A stretch of DNA of 64,000 bases, from assembly GCF_019175285.1 (NCBI RefSeq), contig NC_056522.1, positions 70,691,369-70,755,368 of the forward strand, read 5' to 3'. Both the position numbers and the translations under genes were made by a program. The DNA comes from Sceloporus undulatus (taxonomy: Eukaryota; Chordata; Lepidosauria; Squamata; Phrynosomatidae). The notes under the pieces are model-generated. The model ran no database searches, was not told the DNA's origin, and saw nothing but the letters and a program-made list of their open reading frames with translations. Shown piece after piece: positions 23,831 through 32,349 of this stretch (positions are counted from its first letter, which is position 1; each line of letters opens with the position of its first letter).

Positions 23831-24537
23831 TCAAAGGCATGAATCTAAGTGTTCATTAATTTTTGCTTCCAAAACCTCACACTGGCAGACAGGGCAGCAA
23901 ACCATTCTCTTTTCATCACTGACAGAAGTCGTCAGACTTTCCACGATTACTGGTTCAGACTTGCTTTTCACTGAAGGACTAGTCCATTCTGGATCCTTTT
24001 TCTTTGAAAAATAGTTTTCAAAGGCAGTTGTGTCTTCCATCCTTGCCCGTTTGGGTGCTCCACTATTTTGTGTGTCATAATTTCCATACGTTGCAATGTG
24101 GGATTTAGGAGTTGATGTAGCTGGTTCAAAAAAGCGTTTTTTCTGGTGTTTCCTTTGGCAGTAAATCTGATGCAGCATTTGTGGAGCTTGAATGAGAACT
24201 TCTTCCAGTAAACAAAAAATTTTTAATTGGTGAACCATTAACATTGCTGTAAACTTTTTTTGTTAGCAACTGAAACTTTAGAGAGCATGCAGCTAGAAGC
24301 ACAGGTTTTTTTTATCCTCAACAAATGAAAATGAAGAGGAGACATTTGTAAAGGAAACATTTTGTTCATTTTTGGGATTCAGTCTAGTCAAACCAGATGG
24401 TGAATGATGCTGTGACCTCTTGTGGTTGCTAGGACTTGTGGTTCTCTCTGATGATGACACATTTGTGTTCCCACCAAGGACATATCCTTTTCCACTAAAA
24501 GGAATTATGCTTTGTATATTGTTTGCATGAGCTCTTT
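23831..24537 (-). CDS. SPRTN: SPRTN coding exon 5, frame broken at three poly-A runs
   Basis: The acceptor is ...TTTTCACAG before 24537. The first frame encodes ERAHANNIQSIIPFSGKGYV and further Ser-rich sequence, then stops at 24295-24293. Family sequence reappears downstream in other frames: LSKVSVANKK, then VNGSPIKN, then KRARMEDTTAFENYF and the UBZ4 finger (CPVC, H, C) with stop TGA at 23833-23831. The shifts coincide with runs of 8 A (about 24306-24313), 7 A (about 24255-24261) and 6 A (about 24136-24141, minus-strand sense). All three fit one extra A. Base-calling error in homopolymers is the simplest reading, but true loss of the C-terminus cannot be excluded. Confidence 0.85.
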
Positions 24538-27500
24538 CTGTGAAAACAGAAGAAACAATTACTTTACATTCAAATAGTTTAGTTAGCTATTACAAACAAG
24601 TGCCTTGCAGGGAAAGTTAACTATCATGCTAGTCAGTTTCACACATTTAGGTTTAACAAGACACACCCCTTAGCTGCAACACAGCATTGACTAGTAACTG
24701 TTACAGGTAGGTAAAAACAAACAGCTTCTGGAACGTTACAACCAGAGGTATTCAGTTTGGAAATTCTCAACATATCCTGCAGGCTCTTGGATTTAGACAA
24801 TGGTGAAATGCACAGGTGGTGGATGTCAATTAAACTAGATAGTTCACCAGCCACATAATGAATACTGTTAATGGTAAGAATTGTGTTCAATGGAAATTTT
24901 GTGACATCAAAATTATAAAAAAATGCAAGAAATCTAATTACATTTCTGTTAGTTTTTTTAAGAAAAATTATGACACTGCAGTAAATATACTGCAGTAGAA
25001 TGGATTAAATTAATAAAACAGGCAGATCCTCAACTGACAGATCCTTTCTTGACATATCAACAAAGCAACCTTTGTACTGAGGCTTGTGTTGGCATAGCAT
25101 TTGATACCATATTGATTTGGTCAGGACTTCAGTAGTATTCCAGTTCCGACATCCTGAGTTAGCTCTGAAGTACCATGAGGGGAAGAAAGGCTAAACAAGG
25201 AGGCTTTCCCATCAGTGTCTTACTCCATAGCATCATGCTCTACCCAAACAGCTTCAAATGAACAGGAAAGAATTTTGTTTGGAGACATTTTGTTAGCTCC
25301 ACTGAAATAGAAGTCAGTCATACGTACAAAACTATTAACTGGCCTTTCCTTTTATAATAACTACCTGTATTTGAAACACATATGTGTTGTGTGCATACAC
25401 AAATGTGAGTGATATAACATTCAGCAGTATTATCAGAATAATGGTTAATGCTGAGAAAAATCTTTAATGTTGTACATCTGCTGACAGAACTGTGAAATAT
25501 CATCTTCTACCTGTAGCTCCCATGCACCCCAAAACCTACTCTAAATTGTGAGGAAAACCTCAGCATAGTTTTTTTTAGGATGGTTCCAAAGATACAGCCG
25601 GGGAAGATGTTCAACTGCACTGGCACTGTAGATCTAGTGTGAAACTGGATTTTGATTATAGTTAACAATTTTAGTTTATTTTCCGTTATGGAACTGGTTA
25701 CATATCCCATACTCTCTGAAGAACAGTGATGGGGAATTTCTCAGTGTTTAATTTTACTGTTGAAACAATGTGTTTCTAAAAAAAAAAAATATCACAACTT
25801 TACTAACAACAAATGGATACCAAGAGAGTTTGAAAAATGTAATTCAGGTAGTTCTAAAATACATTTGGTGCAATCTGAAATACAAGTAACACCAGTGACT
25901 GTACAGACAGTGACAGAGAAACAGAAAGTGCTCCAATAGCATCAACAGATGAGAGTAAAGAAAAACTGTTGAAAGCAGGTGCATGGACAACCACAGCACT
26001 GTCATGCAGATTTTGTTGGGTATGCTAAAGTCAGTATGTTGATTTTAGTGCTATGTTCCTTAACTTTAAACAATGTAAGCGAAGTACATATTGTTGTAAA
26101 AACAGAAATACAAAAAAACCCACCACATAAAACATTGAATTTATTTGAATATAATATTTGCTTTTTTCCAACTCTGATATTTTCATTCAAATGCTTACAG
26201 GCTGTTGGAATATTAAGAAGTTTGGTTAGCAAATACAAATCACATAAACATGCTACACTGGGCCACACTTTATTTAGGGACCTGACAAACTGTTCAATTC
26301 AAATTTTCCAGAAAAGCCATTTCACTGATAAAGAATGAAAAAGGACTGAAATACCTTTGTCGTTAGCTGGAACTTCTGCTTGATTGTTCTTCTGTTTGCC
26401 TTTCCTTGAGTAGTTCTCTGGCTCTTTGATTTTGGTGAATGTACCTCCACAAGTATTTTGGTGCTCAGACCACCAGAAGTCATTTGCAGATGGTGCCCTA
26501 TTCATTGCACGCTTCACATAGCCAAAATACGGCTTTCTATTTTGACAAGGGCCATTGCAGCGCCACCAGTGCTGGCGATAGGAATCCACTTCATCATGAA
26601 AATCATGATAGATCTAAGATGAAAATAAACATCTACTGTAGAACTTGGCAAAAACCTTAGGGCCCAAACAAACAGGCCAAAATAAAGCTGCTTTGGGTCA
26701 CTTTGGAGGTATGCTGTTTAAATGACACTCACACATTTTAAGAAGCCAAAAGCTGTGCCAAAGCTGTGCTCTAGTCCTTAGGACTGGAGTGTGGCTTAGG
26801 CGTGGCTTCCGGCCTCTTAGTACGCATGCAGCATTTAAACAGCATACCTCCAAAGTGACCCCAAGCCACTTTATTTTGGCCTGTCTGTACGGGCCCTTTT
26901 GTTAGATCTTTCTTTTGTCCTGTCTGTTTAGGCCACAAGTTAACAAAATACACCAGACTGACCCATAACCCCTGGTGCTGTAATGTAGTGGATCATGCAT
27001 ACAGTCTTCATGGGGAGCTTATGAAGAACTGTGCTGGCAGCTTCTAATGGGCTATTAGTTGGCCACTATGTAAACAGAATTCTGGACTAGAGAGGTCTTT
27101 GGCCTGATCAAGTAGGGCTTTTCTTGTGTTCTAAGCATCATGATTTCACAAGTGGTAAAAGCTGCATCAAATTCATCGCTTCTTAAGAGAAGTAATCTAA
27201 AATGTCTGTCTTTTGTCTGGTCACAATGTTAAAAGCCGCAGTATAAACTGGAGGACCTTTAAGAATAATAATACTGAATCACATTCGTTATCCACAAGCT
27301 TTTTAAAATGTTGTATATACATCCACATATTCCTTACACCACTCTGCTAAAATACGCTATCACTACTAGCCTGTAATTTCCCATTATGTCATATAGCCTA
27401 ATCTATTGCACTTCAAGCATTGAGAAGTGTACAAATTGCAATGCCACACAGAAAAAGTTTACCGTAATATTGGCGCCAGTTAAGCTGTTTATCCGATGCA

Positions 27501-30241
27501 TGTGTTTGCAGAATTCTGGGCCATGGGAATCGCGATCTCTGTCATTATTAGTGACGAACAACAGGGCATGGATCATTTCATGTAAAAGAGTCTGAAATTC
27601 AAATAACAAATTAGTTGAAGATTTTATTTCTTAATCAGTCAGAAATGATTACTTACAATTAGCTGACTTACAAGAGATAGTTGGAACCAGTATAAACTAA
27701 ACATTTAAAACTTTTCCTTCCATTTTCCCCATTCTTTGGGATTGTTCAGTTACGATAACTCTGATCTTTAACCAAGATCAACATGCTAAAGCTGACATAC
27801 AAGGGGAAGGAATGAAGGAGGAATGTCTGTGCTCAAAATTCACTCTCAACTTTATAAGAAATCAGATTTGATCTTTTGTCTCACCCAAGTCCAAAAACAG
27901 GGCATCCAAGATTGAACACATCTGTGACAGGGATGACTGTCTTGACACAGTACAATAGAGAGATTCTCTCTTCAGACTTTTCCGGCCAGTGGGTTTTGTT
28001 GCTGTAATTGTTTCCAGATAGATTAGAAATGTGATTCTATGATTTTTTTGAAGCTAAAACATGAGGGAAGATGTTTCTTGATCTCAGATATTTTTGTTGA
28101 TTCTAAATGTAATAAATTACCTCAAAAGAGAATAAAGTCCCCCCCCCAACTATTCATATTTCATTTTGTAGTATCACCTTCTTCGCAAGTGTTTCAAGGA
28201 TAGGAGATCTGTGAAACATTTCTTTGAAATTAAATACAGGGAAAGTGCATCCAATGGGCTACATGCATCTCACCCTGTTTGACAGCTGCTCATATTCTCA
28301 GATCCCACTATTTTAAAAAAGGGGGGATTAAAAAATTACCCACAAAATACCCCAACACCAAAAACACATTGTAACTGACAAATATTAGCAAGAAAAAACA
28401 GAAATAAAATGCAGAATAGACTTTTCTGCCAAATTCATTCCTGTGTGGCGGAAGGTTAGACTGGATGACGCTTATGGTCTCTTCTGTGAAATGCAGTCAC
28501 ACTCCCTGCCAGGGGCGGGGGAACGGACACCTGCCACAATTGTTCACCTGTTTTGACTCTACATGTGTCAATGCGTTGTTTTCCCACTACCGGGCTAAAC
28601 TGAATGTTACAGAAATGTATGTATGCTGATACACTGTCCATTTTCTGCACATTTCTCAAACACCACCTAAATCCTGAGGGTCTCCATCCGTCAGGAGCAA
28701 TGTATGCAGCATGGAGGAGAGGAAATGTGAACGTTCAGAGGTGTCTGTTCTCTTGGAAGAAAGACACTACTGCGTATGGTCATTTCACATTACACAAAAA
28801 AGCAATGGTGAAGAAAGATGTGGGGAAAGTGCAACGTTCTACAAGCCAGGAAGAGGACACCAAGTCAAAAAGGCTCCTCGCTGCTTGCAAAAAGGTTCCT
28901 ACTTCCTCTACCTTTGCAGCAGTAGTTGTAACAGAAGGCAACTTTTGCAGCGAGATCAATGAGCCTTTAGTATTCACTAGGGTTTGGTCCAGGACCCCCC
29001 CCCCCCATGGATACCAAAGTTCGTGGATGTTCAAGTTCCATTAAATATAACAGATAGTAAAATAGTGTCCCTTGTTTACAAAGGAAAAATCAAGGTTTGC
29101 TTTTTAGAATGTATATATATTTTAAGATCTTTTCAAGCCGTGGGTACTTGAATCTCTGGATAAGGAGGGCTGACTGTACCCACTTACCTTGTTTTCCTTT
29201 CCTTGTATCAAAACCCCTACAGAAGCCCTGTGGCTTCACAAGGCTAAACGTCAATGCAGGTGACCAGCCCCAAAGAGGCATGGTCTGTTCCTGCCCTGAG
29301 GGCAACCCAGCTCAAGTTGAACAGGACACCAAAAGTGATGTTCACGCAAGGAAGCGGGAAACTACTTGACACCTTTGAAGGGCTGAGAAATGTCCTCGTC
29401 TGGCCCTGCAATACCTCCACAAGGTCCTTCCTTGGCCTCAGTTTCAGAAGGGGTTCGCTGAGTCGGATGGAGCACATCCCCCCACGGCCTTCGTAGCAGC
29501 ACATCCCTGCACACCTGGAAGGCAACGAAGCGCCAGCCATGAACGCCTGTTTCCTACACTTCAAGTTAGCGTCACACTTCTATGTTTCCCTATAGGCTTC
29601 TATAGTTCTTAGGCAAGGTAGTTTCCCACAACCACTCGGCCTCTCTGCATGCGCGACATGGTATCTATTCATACCCCTCCTGCAGCCCCAAAGCCTCACA
29701 GAGCGGCTCCCAGAATTCCACAGCCTTGAGCCAGGGCGGTTAAAGGGGGCCAGAGCGGGCTATTTCTCCAGTCCTTTGCAAACATGGCTCCTGGGTCTCT
29801 CTAAGGAAAAGAAACCCACAACGCTGCTGCTACTACTAATAGTTATACATCCCACGTGAACCAATCACAACAGCAGCATGCTTCCACTTTAACCCCCCTG
29901 GCTCCCCAGTGGCCTGCTGGGGCTGGTGGAGGCTTCCCTCCCTCAGGGTCCCCTCCGTACAGCGTCATGCGGGGGCTCCACTTCACTTCCACGGCCGCCA
30001 GCTGGCCCTCGAAGAGGGTCTCGTTGAAGTGCATGAAGAGGCCCCTGGCGTCCGGGTTGGGGTCCAGCAGCTCCCAGGATTCGTCCACCACCGACAGCGG
30101 CCGCGAGGGAAAAGCCTTGGCGGCGGCGGCGGTGGCGGCCGAGGAGGAGGAAGCCCTCTCCCCCGCGTAAGCGCCTTCCTCCAGGGCCTCGGCCTCCCAC
30201 TCCTCCTGCAGCCGCAGCGCCAGCAAGAAGTCGCTCTCCAT
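23831..30241 (-). CDS. SPRTN: SPRTN, SprT-like DNA-protein crosslink metalloprotease, five coding exons; last exon out of frame
   Basis: SPRTN is the replication-coupled zinc protease that digests proteins crosslinked to DNA; it is recruited by ubiquitin, PCNA and VCP/p97. The coding exons on the minus strand are 30241-29961, 29514-29415, 27591-27463, 26613-26355 and 24537-23831, all with GT-AG junctions. The frame joins without gaps through exon 4. The SprT active site HEMIH is at residues 131-135, with the third zinc ligand His150 in RDSHGPEF. The VCP-binding SHP box FSGKG is at 270-274. A C-terminal UBZ4 zinc finger (CPVC...H...C) is present. In exon 5 the frame as given ends at TAG 24295-24293 (337 residues). 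The family reading resumes in other frames after A-runs of 8, 7 and 6. If each run is one base too long, the protein would have 490 residues, against about 489 in human. I cannot see a clear PCNA-binding PIP box. Confidence 0.93.
24538..26354 (-). other. SPRTN intron 4
   Basis: 1817 bp with GTATTT donor and TTTTCACAG acceptor. AT-rich; no repeat confidently recognised. Confidence 0.8.
26355..26613 (-). CDS. SPRTN: SPRTN coding exon 4
   Basis: A 259-bp exon encoding IYHDFHDEVDSYRQHWWRCN through KIKEPENYSRKG to EVPANDK. This is the C-terminal part of the SprT domain, including the C/H-rich zinc-ribbon-like segment (WWRCNGPC...HQNTCGG). The acceptor is ...CATCTTAG and the donor GTATTT; it ends in phase 1. 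Confidence 0.94.
26659..26897. mobile_element. Palindromic MITE in SPRTN intron 3
   Basis: AGGGCCCAAACAAACAGGCC at the left is inverted as GGCCTGTCTGTACGGGCCCT at the right. Much of the 239 bp is self-complementary (CTTTGGAGGTATGCTGTTTA / TAAACAGCATACCTCCAAAG). A partial copy lies at 53265-53442. Confidence 0.8.
26985..27135 (+). mobile_element. Old CR1/L3-like LINE 3' end fragment (SPRTN intron 3)
   Basis: GTTGGCCACTATGTAAACAG, AATTCTGGACTAGAG and GCCTGATCAAGTAGGGCTTT are diagnostic of this repeat. It is antisense to SPRTN. Confidence 0.6.
27463..27591 (-). CDS. SPRTN: SPRTN coding exon 3 (catalytic HEMIH)
   Basis: A 129-bp exon (43 codons) from TLLHEMIHALLF to INSLTGANIT. It holds the catalytic HEMIH and the third zinc-binding His in DSHGPEFCKHM. 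The acceptor is ...TTTCAG and the donor GTAAAC; both junctions are phase 0. Confidence 0.95.
27592..29414 (-). other. SPRTN intron 2
   Basis: 1823 bp. It contains the Tigger-like element at 28958-29178 and a short CR1-like tail near 28447-28490; otherwise nothing recognised. Confidence 0.82.
28958..29178. mobile_element. Tigger-like element in SPRTN intron 2
   Basis: The left side GGTTTGGTCCAGGACCCC and right side AAGGAGGGCTGACTGTA match Tigger ends; the interior shares ATGGATACCAAAGTTCGTGG with the 43257-43738 copy. Confidence 0.7.
29415..29514 (-). CDS. SPRTN: SPRTN coding exon 2
   Basis: A 100-bp exon with acceptor ...CTTCCAG before 29514 and donor GTATTG after 29415. It encodes CAGMCCYEGRGGMCSIRL and on to LKLRPRKDLVE, the N-terminal half of the SprT domain. 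It joins exon 3 in phase 0. Confidence 0.94.
29515..29960 (-). other. SPRTN intron 1
   Basis: 446 bp with donor GTACGG and acceptor CTTCCAG; no repeat recognised. Confidence 0.85.
29961..30241 (-). CDS. SPRTN: SPRTN coding exon 1
   Basis: The start ATG is at 30241. The exon encodes residues 1-93 plus two bases, from MESDFLLALRLQEEW to VKWSPRMT. Compared with human it has an extra Ser/Ala-rich stretch (about residues 30-43). The donor is a GTACGG read inside ...ATGACGCT/GTACGG. This choice is forced because joining it to exon 2 gives RMTLCAGMCCYEG, the conserved sequence. Confidence 0.92.
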
Positions 30242-30780
30242 CCGGTCTCGCGCGCGGCGTTCGAATTCCCGCGCACGCGCAGATGGAAAGTGTGTGTATG
30301 TATGCGCCCACCTCCCCTCCGCTACCGCCGCCGCCGCACAGCCTTCAATGCTCCCGCTCTCTCTTCCTTTTCCCCCCGTGCCTCTTACGTCAACGGTTCA
30401 CGGCTTTCGTAAGGCGCATGCGCTGGGCGGTGGCTATGACGCGATGACGTCACGCGCTTCCCCCAGCGCCATGACGTTTCACGCCTGTTTTGCATGCTCT
30501 TCCTCTGTGGAGGTTGGCCTTTGGCTGATCCGGCCCCCGAGTCAATCAGTCAACTAACCAATCACTACGCGGGGTTTATCATCTCCCTCTTTTGTAGCAG
30601 GAAAAGTCCCTCGCCTGACGCGCCTCCATCCTTTGAAAGACGCATGCGCCGGGCGGGGCTACGACACTTCCGGCGCAAGCGCAGTGACCGCTTCCGGCGC
30701 GGGCGCAGTGACGTCCCTTCCGCGTCTTCCTGTGTGGCGGCGGTGGGTGCGTGCCGTGCGGCTGCTTCTCCGTCTGGGCC
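30242..30780. promoter_or_regulatory. Bidirectional CpG-rich promoter between SPRTN and EXOC8
   Basis: The 539 bp between the two start codons are CpG-rich and contain classic housekeeping-promoter motifs. There is an NRF1 palindrome GCGCATGCGC at 30414-30423 and an NRF1-like CGCATGCGCC at 30641-30650. A perfect CRE TGACGTCA lies at 30445-30452 and a CRE-like TGACGTCC at 30709-30716. A CCAAT box is at 30558-30562. Two ETS-type CTTCCGG sites are at 30667-30673 and 30691-30697. No TATA box is evident. Both 5' UTRs must lie here; transcription starts cannot be placed from sequence alone. Confidence 0.8.
30668..30715 (+). repeat. 24-bp tandem duplication in the EXOC8 promoter
   Basis: Two adjacent 24-base units both begin TTCCGGCGC and contain GCGCAGTGAC. 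The duplication doubles an ETS-type site about 70-110 bp upstream of the EXOC8 ATG. Confidence 0.75.
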
Positions 30781-32349
30781 ATGGCGATGTCTGTGGGCGA
30801 GGTGGGCGCGGGGTCAGGCGGAGGAGTGAGCCGGCTGAGGCGGCAGCTGGAGTCCGGGAGCTACGCGGCCGAGGAGTACGTGAAGCAGCTCTCTCAGCAG
30901 TCGGATGGTGACCGGGACCTGCAGGAGCACCGCCAGCGCATCCAGGCCCTGAGCGAGGAGACGGCGCAGAGCCTGAAGCGCAACGTCTACCAGAACTACC
31001 GGCAGTTCATCGAGACGGCGCGCGAGATCAGCTACCTGGAGAGCGAGATGTACCAGCTCAGCCACATCCTCACCGAGCAGAAGGGCATCCTGGAGGCCGT
31101 CACCCAGGCCCTGCTCCTCCAGGCCGAGCGCGACGACCCCGCCATGGCCAGCGCACGCAGAGCCGCCGCGGCCGCGGGGGCTTCCTCGGACCCCCATGCC
31201 AACCCCTTCCTGCCCCTCTCGGCCAAGGAGGCCTCCGCCAGCGAGGAGGGACGCCGCCGGACCCTGACCACTCTGCTGGAGAAGGTGGAGGGCTGCCGCG
31301 ACCTGCTCCCAGAGAGCCCCGGCAAGTACCTGGTCTACAATGGGGACCTGGTGGAGTACGACGCCGACCACATGGTCCAGGTCCAGAAGGTGCACGCCTT
31401 CCTCATGAACGACTGCCTGCTGGTAGCCGCCTGGCTGCCCAACCGGCGGGGCACCTACCGCTACGACGCCCTCTACCCTCTGGACGGGCTGGCCGTCGTC
31501 AACGTCAAGGACAACCCACCCATGAAGGACATGTTCAAGCTCCTCATGTTCCCAGAGAGCCGCATCTTCCAAGCTGAGAATGCCAAGATCAAGAAAGAGT
31601 GGCTGGAAGTGCTGGAGGAGACCAAGAGGAGCCGCGTCCTGAGCGAGAAGCGGAGGCTGGAACAAGAAATCCCGGCAAGGGCCCCTCCGCAGACCCCCCC
31701 AGAGACCACCAACCCTTTTGAGGAGGATGAGGAGGAGGAAAGGGGGACACCCGAAGAGGAAGAAGAAGCGGTAGATCTCTCCCTGGAGTGGATCCAGGAG
31801 TTGCCAGAAGACCTGGATGTCTGCATCGCCCAGAGAGACTTTGAAGGGGCGGTCGACTTGCTGGATAAGCTGAATGAGTATCTAGGGGACAAGCCTGTGA
31901 CCCAGCCAGTCAGGGAGTTACGAGCAAAAGTGGACGAAAGAGTCAGGCAGCTCACGGATGTGCTTGTGTTTGAGCTCTCTCCAGATCGGTCGCTGCGAGG
32001 TGGGCCCAGGGCGACCCGCCGCGCCGTTTCTCAGCTCATCCGGTTGGGCCAGTCGACCAAGGCGTGTGAACTTTTCCTGCGGAACAGGGAAGCTGCTGTT
32101 CACACGGCCATCCGGCAGTTGCGCATTGAAGGTGCCACTCTGCTGTACATTCACAAGCTCTGCCATGTCTTCTTCACCAGTTTGCTAGAGACTGCGAAGG
32201 AGTTTGAGACGGACTTTGCTGGCAACAGCGGCTGCTATTCGGCTTTTGTTGTGTGGGCCCGATCCGCTATGAGGATGTTTGTGGATGCATTCAGCAAGCA
32301 GGTGTTTGACAGTAAGGAGAGCTTATCTACTGCTGCTGAGTGTGTAAAG
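30781..32349 (+). CDS. EXOC8: EXOC8 coding exon 1
   Basis: This exon encodes residues 1-523. It starts at ATG 30781 and ends ...GAG TGT GTA AAG just before a GTAAGG donor at 32350. The open frame runs into the intron and stops at 32412, so a transcript retaining the intron would end about 20 codons later. The exon is GC-rich in its first 1 kb and overlaps a CpG island, which explains the long antisense open frames here. Confidence 0.96.

Larger units (their letters stand above)
26614..27462 (-). other. SPRTN intron 3
   Basis: 849 bp. It contains the palindromic MITE (26659-26897) and an old LINE end (26985-27135). Confidence 0.85.

Noticed and set aside
30751-30780. Upstream in-frame ATG for EXOC8
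   Set aside because: It would add ten residues not typical of the family; the ATG at 30781 has the better context and fits the expected N-terminus.
30814-31665. A 283-codon open frame antisense to EXOC8 exon 1
   Set aside because: Shadow of a GC-rich real exon; Leu/Val/Gln-rich with no family features.
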